Positions 16,381 to 25,085 of a stretch of DNA of 64,000 nt are shown here, piece by piece (position 1 is the first letter of the stretch; the number at the start of each line of letters is the position of its first letter). The notes under the pieces were generated by a model. That model saw only the letters and a program-made list of their open reading frames with translations. It did not search any database and was not told the DNA's origin. The translations under genes were made by a program, and so were the position numbers. Source of the DNA: Chloroflexota bacterium (GTDB lineage Bacteria > Chloroflexota > Dehalococcoidia > DSTF01 > RBG-16-68-14); NCBI GenBank assembly GCA_029262675.1, contig JAJCYW010000004.1, positions 1 to 64,000 on the forward strand, read 5' to 3'.

Positions 16381-17577
16381 ATGACCGGACTTAAGAAGCT
16401 AGGCATTGGATTGGCCGGCGCGGCCATGAGCATCGCGCTGATGATCGGAATCTCAGCCCAACAGACATCTGCGGTTGGCGAGACGATCGCCATGGACTCG
16501 GCGACGGTCGCACCGGGCGGCAGCGCGGCCGTAGACGTGAACGCCCTAAGCTTCGACTCGCCGGGCCTCGGCGCCTGGTCAGTTGATATTCAGTACGATG
16601 CCGCCGTCGTCTCTGCCGATAGCTGCATCGCGGAGCAGGGTGGCGTCTGCAACCCGGCCTTTGCCGCCGGTGTCGTCCGCTTCACGGGCGCCAGCGCGGG
16701 CGGGCTGGAAGGTGACACCAAGCTGGCTGGCATCACGTTTGGCTGCCTCGCGGAAGGCGTCACCACCCTGACTGTCATCATTGACGTGCTCGCCGACGCG
16801 ACCGTGGGCGACCCGCAGCCGCTGACGGCGGCGATTCAGAACGGCACGTTCGCCTGTACGACCGCAAGCGCCACGGCAACGTCGGCGCCGCCGACGGCCA
16901 CGCCTCTGCCTGGCGGCGACACCGGCGATTCCTGCGCCTCGTTCACGTACCAGGAAGACGCTCAGGCGGCGCTGGACTCTGATCCAACCGACCCGGCTGG
17001 CCTTGACGCAGACGGCGACGGCTTTGCCTGCGACAGCCTACCGAAGCGCAATCCGGGCGTGGACTGCAGCGACTTTGACTTCCAGCAGGAAGCGCAGTCC
17101 GTCTACAACGCCGACACGTCTGACCCGTTTAACCTGGACTCCGATGACGACGGCATCGCCTGCGAGAATCTTCCCTCCGCGACAGGCAGCGGCAAGGGTC
17201 TGCCCGTGGCCGGTACCGGGCCGGGCGGTCTTGACAACAGCACGATTCAGATCTGGCTCATCGCCGGCCTGATTGGCGCGGGCATCGCCTGGCTGAGCAC
17301 CGGCGCCGCCGGCGCAGGCCTGGCGGCCATCACCGGATCCCGCCGGGACAAGCAGGACGGCCCGGGACGCCAGCAGGCGCCAGGCCCGACTTCGGCCGGT
17401 CCGTTTGGGTCCCGAGACAGCGCGGAGGTACTGACCACGCCGCCGCTGGACGCCTCCCGTAGCAGCAGTAGCCTGCCGCGCCGCCGCGCGATGAGCTGGC
17501 TGATAGCAGCGCGCCAGGAGCTGGCAAACAAGCAGCTAGATTCCGCGCCGGGTAGCGACCTGGAGCCGCACCGCTAG
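16381..17577 (+). CDS. Membrane-anchored cohesin-like protein with two Excalibur calcium-binding domains
   Basis: 398 residues. A signal peptide (1-33) is followed by a cohesin-like beta-sandwich (about 34-159). It has the characteristic opening VAPGGSAAVDV, a central WSVDIQYD strand, and a GDTKLAGITF segment. A short Pro/Thr linker leads to two Excalibur modules (about 182-221, 226-265), each with LDxDxDGxxC. A transmembrane helix (about 289-310) and a basic, Ser-rich cytoplasmic tail follow. Cohesins bind dockerins, and three dockerin-like proteins are encoded within 16 kb. The GGAGGGA site fixes this start; an upstream in-frame ATG at 16327 lacks one. The cohesin call rests on pattern recognition. 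Confidence 0.7.
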   Translation: MTGLKKLGIGLAGAAMSIALMIGISAQQTSAVGETIAMDSATVAPGGSAAVDVNALSFDSPGLGAWSVDIQYDAAVVSADSCIAEQGGVCNPAFAAGVVRFTGASAGGLEGDTKLAGITFGCLAEGVTTLTVIIDVLADATVGDPQPLTAAIQNGTFACTTASATATSAPPTATPLPGGDTGDSCASFTYQEDAQAALDSDPTDPAGLDADGDGFACDSLPKRNPGVDCSDFDFQQEAQSVYNADTSDPFNLDSDDDGIACENLPSATGSGKGLPVAGTGPGGLDNSTIQIWLIAGLIGAGIAWLSTGAAGAGLAAITGSRRDKQDGPGRQQAPGPTSAGPFGSRDSAEVLTTPPLDASRSSSSLPRRRAMSWLIAARQELANKQLDSAPGSDLEPHR

Positions 17578-17600
17578 ACGGCTTCCCACCGCGAACGACA

Positions 17601-17636
17601 CGAAGGCCCTCGATTCGTCGAGGGCCTTCGTTTATC
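17601..17636 (+). terminator. Rho-independent terminator of the cohesin-like gene
   Basis: A perfect 13-bp stem (17601-17613 with 17618-17630) closed by a TTCG tetraloop and followed by GTTTATC. It lies 23 nt after the stop codon. Confidence 0.9.
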
Positions 17637-17719
17637 ATTTGGAACGGCAACGGGCATGTGGAACGCCAACCGGATGCCGCGGGAGGGAATCCCGGGATAG
17701 CCGTGATGAGGAGCGCACG

Positions 17720-18478
17720 ATGAAGTACGAAACGCTAGCAATCGAACGTGACGGCGCGGTGATGACCATGCGGATGAACCGGCCGGACAAGCGCAACGCC
17801 ATCAACCGCCAGATGCACCGCGACATCCAACAGGCCTGCCTGGACCTTGCCGACGATTTTGAAACGCGGGTCGTGATCTTCGCCGGGGAAGGAGCGGCGT
17901 TCTCGGCCGGCGCCGACACCAGCGAGTGGGGGATGGCCGGTCCTGACAACGAGCTGGAGTTGCGTAGCCAGTCCGGCATTGGCAGCCGCACCTCAGCCGC
18001 GCTGGAAAACCTGGACCAGATTTCGATCGCGGCAGTGCACGGCTTCGCCGTCGGCGGTGCCGTCGTCTTCGCTTCGGCCTGCGACTTCCGCGTGGGCGGC
18101 CGCGACACGTGGCTCTCCATCCCAGAGATCGAGCTAGGTATCCCGCTGAGCTGGAATGCGCTGCCGAGGTTGGCGCGCATTGTCGGCCATGCCAAGGCGT
18201 TGGAGCTGACCGTGCTCTGTGAGCGGTTCAGTGCGCAACAGGCGCTGGACTACGGACTGCTCACGCACCTGGCGGACGAAAACCATGTGATGGAGACGGC
18301 GCAGGACATCGCGGAGAAGGTGATCAAGATGCCGGCCCTGCCGGTCGCGATGACGAAGGCAACGATGAAGGCGCTGCGCAAAGGCACCGAAGCGGGTGAG
18401 GCCGCCTACAGCGACCCCGATTTGCTGCTCTACAGTAGACTAATGCAGCAGCGCCGCCGCCGTCGCGGAACCGAATGA
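17720..18478 (+). CDS. Crotonase/enoyl-CoA hydratase-family protein
   Basis: 252 residues from the ATG at 17720 (GAGGAGC upstream). The crotonase fold is indicated by RPDKRNAIN, an oxyanion-hole segment FSAGADTSEW, and HGFAVGGA...ACDFRV with a following PEIELG. The first catalytic Glu of classical hydratases (GCEL position) reads AVVF here, while the PEI Glu is kept. The protein may therefore be an isomerase, hydrolase or other crotonase rather than a standard hydratase. The usual C-terminal helix is followed by a basic tail. No operon partner. Confidence 0.85.
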   Translation: MKYETLAIERDGAVMTMRMNRPDKRNAINRQMHRDIQQACLDLADDFETRVVIFAGEGAAFSAGADTSEWGMAGPDNELELRSQSGIGSRTSAALENLDQISIAAVHGFAVGGAVVFASACDFRVGGRDTWLSIPEIELGIPLSWNALPRLARIVGHAKALELTVLCERFSAQQALDYGLLTHLADENHVMETAQDIAEKVIKMPALPVAMTKATMKALRKGTEAGEAAYSDPDLLLYSRLMQQRRRRRGTE

Positions 18479-18503
18479 GGATTCGCGTGGGCGTTGGCCA
18501 GTA

Positions 18504-18605
18504 GGCTCAGGCGCGCGGGCACAAGCCTGCGAGCCTGAGCCCGTGGCGTTGCCGCGCGCAGGCGCAGCCATACTCACCCGGGAGGCGCGCCTCTCAGGTG
18601 AGTAT
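18504..18605. terminator. Two GC-rich hairpins between convergent genes
   Basis: 18504-18512/18533-18541 (9-bp stem with further inner pairing) and 18570-18578/18597-18605 (9-bp stem with an inner GAGGC/GCCTC). They lie between a plus-strand crotonase and a minus-strand zinc-ribbon gene and have no T-tract. A bidirectional terminator or RNA-stabilising role is likely. Confidence 0.5.
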
Positions 18606-18636
18606 GAACTGAATGTCGTTGGGTTAGTCGGCCGGC

Positions 18637-18951
18637 CTAGTAGCGGTCGCGGACGGGCTGCCGCTTGGAGAAGCAGTCCCGGCAGTAGACCGGGCGATCG
18701 CCGCGTGGCTCAAACGGCACTTCCGTGTCCTGGCCGCATTCGGCGCAGACCGCCGGAAAGAGCTGGCGCGAACCACCACCACCACCGTAGCCGCCCCCTT
18801 CGCCGCGCTCGGCCTTGCGGGCCTGACGGCAGTTGGGGCAACGCTTGGGGTCGGTGTAGCCCTTCTGCGCGAAGAACTCCTGGTCTTCCGCGGAGTGGGG
18901 GAATTCCTGCCCGCAGTCTCCGCACGTGAGCGTTCGTTCTGTATATGACAC
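18637..18951 (-). CDS. Small zinc-ribbon protein
   Basis: 104 residues. There are two four-Cys zinc ribbons: CGDCG with CPNC (about 10-42) and CAEC with CRDC (about 69-94). A Gly-rich linker joins them. The first part, including EFFAQKGYTDPKRCPNCR, is a widespread bacterial zinc-ribbon family of unknown function, probably nucleic-acid or protein binding. It is a single gene; about 200 bp upstream (18952-19157) show nothing else. Confidence 0.8.
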   Translation of the reverse strand: MSYTERTLTCGDCGQEFPHSAEDQEFFAQKGYTDPKRCPNCRQARKAERGEGGGYGGGGGSRQLFPAVCAECGQDTEVPFEPRGDRPVYCRDCFSKRQPVRDRY

Positions 18952-19157
18952 TAGACGACCTCCTGAGTCGCTGTTCCTGGTCGTCGAGCGCGATACGAAC
19001 GTGCCGCGGGATTTCGAGGACGAGGATTCCTACTTTCGACCATAATACCACGTAATCGAGAAGAGCGGCAAGGTCTGCAGGGGATACGATTTGACGTCGA
19101 ATCCGCGCTGCGTCGGTCGTGCCACCGCCGCTTGCTGGCCCGCGGCGACAAGGGACG

Positions 19158-20258
19158 CTAGAGCGCCACTGGACGTTGTCTCTGTTCCGGGTAGCCGCGC
19201 GCGGCTATCGGCCAGACGCCCGTCACCTCTCCGTTCTCAACCGCGTACATCACGTCGTGGAGGTTGATCGTGGGATCGATGTGCGAGGGCCAGAGCTCGA
19301 TGCTGTCGCCGACGGCAAGCGTGCTGCTCTCCGGCAGCGAGATGGTGGCGTGCTCGTCGCTAAGGAAGAGGACGCGCGCGCCTTCGATGCCCTTCACGTC
19401 GGGGTTGCCATGGTCCTGGCTGCAGGCCTTGTGGCCGTTGTCCGCGGCGCACTGGTCCGGCCGGGGCCGGCTGAGCATGGTGCCGAGGACGCTGAACGCT
19501 TGCTCGAAGGGAATGTCCAGCTTGGCGTAGGCGGTGTCCATCAGCGCGTACGAACCGGCCTGGATCTCCGTGACGCCCTCCATGCGTCCCGTGATGTCGA
19601 AGGTACCGGTGCCGCCGGCGCTGACGATCTCGCACGGCAGGCCGTTGTCGCGCAGGAGTTGCGCCGTCTCCAGCAGCCGCGACATCGCCTTCGCCGCGCG
19701 CGCCTCGCGTTCGCCGCGGTCCTCGATGCCGACGACGTGGCCCTCGTAGCCCATCAGCCCGCGCAGCGTCACGGCGTCCGACGCGTCGACCTGTTGGGCC
19801 AGCGCCAGCGCGTCGCTGCCAGGCGCGATGCCGCAGCGCGGCAGGCCGACGTTGATATCGACGAGCACGCCGACGTTCGATCCGGCGGCGCGCGCGGCTG
19901 TTTCAAGGTCGCGCAGGCCGTACTCGGAGTCGACGGCGACGGTGAGGTCGATGCGCTGCGCCAGCGCAGCAGCCCGCGCCGCCTTGCCCGGGCCGGCGAT
20001 CTCGTTAGCGATCAGCACGTCGTTCGTCAGGCCTTCGGCGGCGACGACCTCCGCCTCGCCGATCGTCGCGCAGGTGAGGCCTGTACACGACCCGGCCGCT
20101 AGCTGCCTTCGTGCGATTTCCGGTGTTTTGTGCGCCTTGAAGTGCGGCCGAAGCTTACAGCCGCCCTCCGCGAAGAAGCGCGCCATGCGGTCGATGTTGC
20201 GTTGCATGGCTTCGACATCAACCACGAGTGCGGGTGTCGGTATCTCGGAGATATTCAT
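19158..20258 (-). CDS. D-threonine aldolase-like PLP enzyme (alanine-racemase fold, DSD1 family)
   Basis: 366 residues, a typical length. The PLP lysine motif RPHFKAHKT places the likely Schiff-base Lys at residue 41. YEGHVVG and SAGGTGT are phosphate-binding regions. The C-terminal metal site reads PSHIDPTINLHD: the His-x-Asp form favours D-threonine/D-3-hydroxy-acid aldolases over D-serine dehydratases, which have His-x-Cys. It should cleave D-beta-hydroxy amino acids to glycine and an aldehyde. It lies 140 bp downstream of the dehalogenase gene on the same strand, so they may be co-transcribed. Confidence 0.82.
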   Translation of the reverse strand: MNISEIPTPALVVDVEAMQRNIDRMARFFAEGGCKLRPHFKAHKTPEIARRQLAAGSCTGLTCATIGEAEVVAAEGLTNDVLIANEIAGPGKAARAAALAQRIDLTVAVDSEYGLRDLETAARAAGSNVGVLVDINVGLPRCGIAPGSDALALAQQVDASDAVTLRGLMGYEGHVVGIEDRGEREARAAKAMSRLLETAQLLRDNGLPCEIVSAGGTGTFDITGRMEGVTEIQAGSYALMDTAYAKLDIPFEQAFSVLGTMLSRPRPDQCAADNGHKACSQDHGNPDVKGIEGARVLFLSDEHATISLPESSTLAVGDSIELWPSHIDPTINLHDVMYAVENGEVTGVWPIAARGYPEQRQRPVAL

Positions 20259-20398
20259 GGTTGGCGCTCTATCGGCCGCGCTTCGCGCTGCGCGCCTAGA
20301 TTGTCCTTTCGCTGGCCCGCGCGGCGATCACGGCGTGCGCCGATCTTGCGCCGACGACGATCGGGCCGTACGTCTCCACCTATCGCTCCGTCTCGAGC

Positions 20399-21289
20399 CT
20401 AAGTCGCAGCGATGAAGTCGACAACGACCTTGCCCAGTTCTTCGCCCTTGTCCTCCTGGAGGAAATGGCCGGCGCCCGTGATCGTCGTATGAGGCTGATC
20501 CTTGGTGCCGGGCACGCGCGACTGGAAGACCCGGTCTCCGCCTGCCGTCACCGGGTCTGAGTCGCTGAAGGCCGTCAGGAACGGCTTGTCCCACTTCTCC
20601 AGCACTTCCCACGCCTTGCGATTGGCGGCGGCCGCGGGGTCGTCGGGCGAGGTCGGCACCAGGGCCGGGAACTTGCGGGCGCCGGCCTTATAGCTGTCGT
20701 CGGGGAACGGCGCGTCGTAGGCGGCGACGACGTCGTCCGGCAGTTCCGTCTTCGTGGCGGCCTGGACGAGGCGGCCGATGTCGAACACAGGCGATTCCTG
20801 GGAGAATTTCTGCCAGCGCAAGAACGCCTCGCCGGGCGGGTTGTCGCCGGTCGGCAGAAATGCGTTCGCGGCGACGATGCGACTAAAGCGCTCTGGGTGC
20901 TCCGCGGCGATCCGCAGGCCGATCAGGCCGCCCCAGTCCTGCCCGAAGAGCGTGATGTTCCGTAGGTCCAGCGCCGTCACGAATGCGGTGGTCCAGTCGA
21001 CGTGGCGCTGGTAGGTGTAGTCGTCGCGCTCGACGGGCTTGTCGGAGCGGCCGAAGCCGATCAGGTCCGGCGCGACGGCGCGGAGGCCGGCGGCGGTGAT
21101 GATCGGGATCATCTTGCGGTAGAGGTACGACCACGACGGTTCACCGTGCAGCATCAGCACCGTCTCGCCGTCGCGCGGGCCTTTGTCGACGTAGTGCATG
21201 CGCAGTCCGCCGACATCGGCGTACTGCGGTTCGAAGTCGTAGCCGGGGAGGTTGACGAACCTGTCGTCGGGCGTGCGGACGGCTTCCAT
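20399..21289 (-). CDS. Haloalkane dehalogenase (alpha/beta hydrolase)
   Basis: 296 residues from the ATG at 21289 with AAGGAG upstream; a longer frame to 21544 is not conserved-looking. HGEPSWSYLYRKM supplies the oxyanion region. The nucleophile is D118 in GQDWGG with W119 as halide-binding residue. The acid is probably D245 (FSDSDP) and the base H275 (GAGHFLQED). W159 in the cap may be the second halide-binding Trp, as in DhlA-type (HLD-I) enzymes. All catalytic residues are present. Hydrolytic dehalogenation of haloalkanes or related haloesters is expected; the substrate range is unknown. Confidence 0.87.
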   Translation of the reverse strand: MEAVRTPDDRFVNLPGYDFEPQYADVGGLRMHYVDKGPRDGETVLMLHGEPSWSYLYRKMIPIITAAGLRAVAPDLIGFGRSDKPVERDDYTYQRHVDWTTAFVTALDLRNITLFGQDWGGLIGLRIAAEHPERFSRIVAANAFLPTGDNPPGEAFLRWQKFSQESPVFDIGRLVQAATKTELPDDVVAAYDAPFPDDSYKAGARKFPALVPTSPDDPAAAANRKAWEVLEKWDKPFLTAFSDSDPVTAGGDRVFQSRVPGTKDQPHTTITGAGHFLQEDKGEELGKVVVDFIAAT

Positions 21290-21502
21290 GCGTTCTTTCT
21301 CCTTGCGTTGAGAGCGTGCGTTTGGCGTGGCTGGCGGTTGGCCAGAGCCATTATACACGACGTGCTTGACGATGCCGCGCGCGCCTGGTGCTACACTCAT
21401 GCTGTTTACACGACCGCCACACGAGACCGTTAGGGGTGATTGAACGGGCCCCACACGAGTCATCGTGAAGGGCAACGAGAGATCTGTGTCCGACGAAGAA
21501 AA

Positions 21503-23179
21503 ATGAACGATGAACATGACCGGGCCGCGGACGTAATCTTCCACGGCGGCAGCGTCATCACGGTGAACGATGCGCAGCCGTCGGCCGATGCCCTAGCCGT
21601 GCGCGACGGCAAGATCGTCGCGGTGGGCGATGCGGACGACGTGATGCACCTGCGCGGGCCGGAGACGAACGCCGTCGATCTGGCAGGCGGCGCGCTGCTG
21701 CCCGGGGTGTTTGAGCCCCACACGCACCCGCTCGTCGTCGCGCAGTTCGAGGACCGCGTAGACCTCAGCGGTTTCACGCACGACAGCGCCGCAGACGTGA
21801 TGGACGCGCTGCGCGAAGCCATCGACCGCGCGCCGGCAGGCGAGTGGGTTCTGGCGCGCGGCTACGACCTGATCCTGCAGCCGGAACTGCGTCCGCTATC
21901 GATGGCGGAGCTCGATCAGCTCGCGCCGGACAACCCCGTCGTCGTCCTCACGCAGCAGGGGCACAACGCCTTCGCCAACAGCAAGGCCGTGGAGCTCTCC
22001 GGCATCCGCGACGACACGCGTGATCCTATTGGCGGCCGAATTGGCCGCGACGCCGGCGGCCGCATCACCGGCGAGTTCATCGAGCTCTCCGGCGTCGGAC
22101 TGATCCTGCGCGGCGCCCCGCAGCCTTCGCGCGGGACGTTTGCGGCGCAGCTCGGCCGGGCGTTCGCCCGCTACGGCGAGATGGGCTTTACGACGCTGGG
22201 TTGTCCGCTGATACCGATCGTCTCCGACTACCTCGACATCGTGCAGGAACAGCTCGAACGCGCGCCGGTGCGGATGCGGGCCTATCTCCAGCCCTGGCAC
22301 CTGCAGAATTGGTCTCCTGCGGCCGGTACGCCGAGCGCACCGGGCGGAAGCAGCGCGCCAGAGAAATTCAAGGTGCTGGGTGTGAAGTATTGGGCGGACG
22401 GGTCACCCTACGTCGGCAATATTGGGCTGCGCGAGCCGTACCTGAACACCGAGACGACGCAGCAGCGCATGCAGCTAGGCCACGACCACCTGGGCGACAT
22501 GAATTTCGCCGAGGACGAGCTGCTCGAGATGATCGAGCCGTTCCACAAGGACGGCTGGCAGATCGCGGTTCATACGCAGGGCGACCGGTCGTTCGATGTG
22601 GTGCTCAACGTGTTCGAGCGGTTGCTGGGGCGCTGGCCGCGCAGCGACCACCGGCACCGCGTCGAGCACTGCGCGATGGCCAGCGAAGCGCATCTGGAGA
22701 AGATGGCAGAGCTGGGGCTGGTGCCTTCGTTCTACATCAACCACGTTTACTACTACGGCGATGTGCTCCGCGATGAACTGATGGGCCCCGAACGAACCGA
22801 GCGCTGGATGCCGGCCGCGTCTGCCAAGGCGCACGGCCTGCGGTTTTCGCTGCACAACGACTCGCCGTTCGGGCCGCTCGGTTCGTTTCTGCGGCCGGTC
22901 CAGACGGCCGTAGCGAGGAAGACGCGCGCGGCCGGCGAGCTGATCGGCGGCGACCAGCGGATCGCCATCGACGACGCGATCCGGGCCGTCACGCTCGACG
23001 CGGCCTACGGGATGTTCGAGGAGGACGAACGCGGTAGTCTGGAAGTCGGCAAGGCGGCCGATCTCACGCTGCTCTCCGCGGATCCGCGGACGGCCGACCC
23101 AGACCGCCTGAGCGACATCGACATCGTCGCCACCTACCTCGACGGCGTAGATGGTTCAGCGGCGGCGGGCGTCCGCTAG
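21503..23179 (+). CDS. Amidohydrolase (YtcJ-like, amidohydrolase family 3)
   Basis: 558 residues from the ATG at 21503. An N-terminal beta-sandwich (GGSVITVND..., GKIVAVGD) leads to the metal-binding EPHTHP motif at about residue 76. A TIM barrel follows with VHTQGDRS and RVEHC histidines and a late LHNDSPFG aspartate. The C-terminal sandwich has GSLEVGKAADLTLL. This is the metal-dependent hydrolase superfamily, acting on amide or ester-like bonds; the substrate is not predictable. It is divergent from the dehalogenase gene and 63 bp before the EamA transporter gene. Confidence 0.9.
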   Translation: MNDEHDRAADVIFHGGSVITVNDAQPSADALAVRDGKIVAVGDADDVMHLRGPETNAVDLAGGALLPGVFEPHTHPLVVAQFEDRVDLSGFTHDSAADVMDALREAIDRAPAGEWVLARGYDLILQPELRPLSMAELDQLAPDNPVVVLTQQGHNAFANSKAVELSGIRDDTRDPIGGRIGRDAGGRITGEFIELSGVGLILRGAPQPSRGTFAAQLGRAFARYGEMGFTTLGCPLIPIVSDYLDIVQEQLERAPVRMRAYLQPWHLQNWSPAAGTPSAPGGSSAPEKFKVLGVKYWADGSPYVGNIGLREPYLNTETTQQRMQLGHDHLGDMNFAEDELLEMIEPFHKDGWQIAVHTQGDRSFDVVLNVFERLLGRWPRSDHRHRVEHCAMASEAHLEKMAELGLVPSFYINHVYYYGDVLRDELMGPERTERWMPAASAKAHGLRFSLHNDSPFGPLGSFLRPVQTAVARKTRAAGELIGGDQRIAIDDAIRAVTLDAAYGMFEEDERGSLEVGKAADLTLLSADPRTADPDRLSDIDIVATYLDGVDGSAAAGVR

Positions 23180-23242
23180 TGTGGACCGAACGGCTGCCGC
23201 TGCCCAGGCGCGTGCGGCGCAAGACGGCGTGAGCGCGTCTCG

Positions 23243-24115
23243 ATGACGACCGCTGCGCTCTTCCTCGTCCTCTCGTCCGCGTTCGCGCACGCCACGTGGA
23301 ACCTGCTGCTGAAACGGAGCGAGCACAAGGCCGTCTTCTTCTGGTCGTTTACGGTTGTCTCGTTCTTCGTGTTCGCGATTCCGGCTACCGTCTTCCTCGT
23401 CATCGATGGCCTGACGTGGCAAGGTGTCCTCTTCGGCCTGGGCAGCGCGTCGATTCACGGCGCCTACGGCATCACGCTCTCCCGCACCTACGAGCTGGGC
23501 GACCTCTCGGCGGGCTACCCGGTGGCGCGCGGCATGGGCGTGATGCTGATCCCCATCTTTGGTGTCAGCGTGCTTGGCGAAGACATCTCGGCCGCCGCGG
23601 TCGCCGGTATCGGTCTCGTCCTGGCCGGGATCTACGCGGTTCAGGTGCAGCCTCATTCGCTCCGCGATCTGCTACAGCCGGCGCGAGCGCTGGCGCTGCC
23701 GTCCAGCAGGCTGGCGCTGCTGACGGGTATCTTCATCGCGGGCTACTCTGTCTGGGACAAGGCCGCCCTGGACCACGTCACGCCGCTCGTGCTTAATCAG
23801 TTCAACCTCACCGGCTATCTGTTCCTGATGCTGCCGTTCGCGATGCACACGAGCGGGGCGCGCCTGCGCTCCGAGTGGATCGCGAACGGCCGCGGCATCG
23901 TCGCGGCCGGTGTCCTGGCGCCGCTGGCGTACATCATGGTGCTGGCCGCGCTTACGACGAGCCAGGTGAGCTACATCGGCCCGACGCGGGAGGTCGGCAT
24001 CGTCCTCGGCGCGGTGCTGGGCGTCGTCTTCCTGGGCGAAGGCTTCGGCGCGTCGCGCATCGGCGGCGCGCTGCTCGTGCTGGGCGGCGTCTTGACGCTG
24101 AGCCTCGCGCCATAG
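23243..24115 (+). CDS. EamA-family (DMT) transporter
   Basis: 290 residues with about ten hydrophobic helices in two EamA halves (about 1-135 and 150-290). FAHATWNLLLK at the start and a late FLGEGFGASRIGGALLVLGG are typical of drug/metabolite exporters of the EamA type. The second half follows the same inverted topology. It lies downstream of the amidohydrolase and may export a product or related amino acid. That link is inference. Confidence 0.88.
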   Translation: MTTAALFLVLSSAFAHATWNLLLKRSEHKAVFFWSFTVVSFFVFAIPATVFLVIDGLTWQGVLFGLGSASIHGAYGITLSRTYELGDLSAGYPVARGMGVMLIPIFGVSVLGEDISAAAVAGIGLVLAGIYAVQVQPHSLRDLLQPARALALPSSRLALLTGIFIAGYSVWDKAALDHVTPLVLNQFNLTGYLFLMLPFAMHTSGARLRSEWIANGRGIVAAGVLAPLAYIMVLAALTTSQVSYIGPTREVGIVLGAVLGVVFLGEGFGASRIGGALLVLGGVLTLSLAP

Positions 24116-24191
24116 TTTTGAGCTTCGGCTTTCGCCTCAGCGGCGGACAGTCCTGGCCTCCGAGTGAGGACGATCTGTTAGATTGACCACG

Positions 24192-25085
24192 ATGTACGTC
24201 GATTCCCACGTCCACCTGCAGCCCCACGGCGAGCGGCCGCCCGTCGACCGCGAGCGAATCGAGCTCTACGTGCGTGTCGCGCAGGAGAACGGCGTCGAGC
24301 AGGTGGCGTTTACGGAGCACCTCTTCCGCTTCAGGGAAGCGTACGACGCGCTCCACGGCTGGTGGGACGAGTGCGGCGACGAGCCGGCCGTCGCGGCGGC
24401 CACGCGCGCGTACTTCGACGATCACGTCAACCTCTCGATCGCCGATTACGTGCGGCTGATCGAGGAAGCGAAGTCGGACGGCTTGCCGGTGCTGCTGGGG
24501 CTGGAGATGGACTGGCTGCACGGCCGTGAGGAGGACTTGCGGCGGTTTCTCGAGCCATACGATTGGGACATCGTGCTCGGCAGCGTCCACTGGATCGGCG
24601 CGTGGGCGATCGATACCGACGACCAAGCCGCGCACTACGAGCAGTGGGACGTGCGCGACATCGATGACGTCCATGCCGCCTACGGCGGGCTCCAGCGTGA
24701 GCTGGGCGCGAGCGGCCTCGTCGACGTGCTGGCGCATCCCGACCTGCCGAAGCTCTTCGGCCACCGGCCGGCCAGCTTCAATCCCCTCCACGAATCGATC
24801 ATCGCAGCAGCGGAAGCAGGAGGATGTGCCGTGGAGATGAACAGCAACGGCTACAACGTGCCGCGCGGCGAGGCCTACCCTGCGCCGCCGGTGCTGGAAC
24901 GCGCCAGGGCGGCCGGCCTGGCGATCACGCTCGCCTCGGACGCCCACCGGCCGGAGCGTGTCGGTGAGCGCTTCGACGACCTGGCGGCCCTCGCCACGGA
25001 CGCCGGGTACGATGAGTTCGTGTCCTTCGAGCAGCGGAAGCCGGTCAGCCACGCGCTGACGCCGGCGGCGGTGGAGCGGCCATGA
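24192..25085 (+). CDS. PHP-domain phosphoesterase (histidinol-phosphatase-like)
   Basis: 297 residues from the ATG at 24192; a TTG at 24183 is possible. PHP metal ligands appear in order: VDSHVHL, FTEHLF, LGLEMDW, GSVHWI, LAHPDLPKLFG and SDAHRPERVG. This is the trinuclear-metal phosphoesterase set of HisK-type histidinol phosphatases. No his genes are nearby, so a general phosphoesterase role is equally possible. The stop overlaps the next gene by 4 bp (ATGA), implying co-translation. Confidence 0.87.
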   Translation: MYVDSHVHLQPHGERPPVDRERIELYVRVAQENGVEQVAFTEHLFRFREAYDALHGWWDECGDEPAVAAATRAYFDDHVNLSIADYVRLIEEAKSDGLPVLLGLEMDWLHGREEDLRRFLEPYDWDIVLGSVHWIGAWAIDTDDQAAHYEQWDVRDIDDVHAAYGGLQRELGASGLVDVLAHPDLPKLFGHRPASFNPLHESIIAAAEAGGCAVEMNSNGYNVPRGEAYPAPPVLERARAAGLAITLASDAHRPERVGERFDDLAALATDAGYDEFVSFEQRKPVSHALTPAAVERP

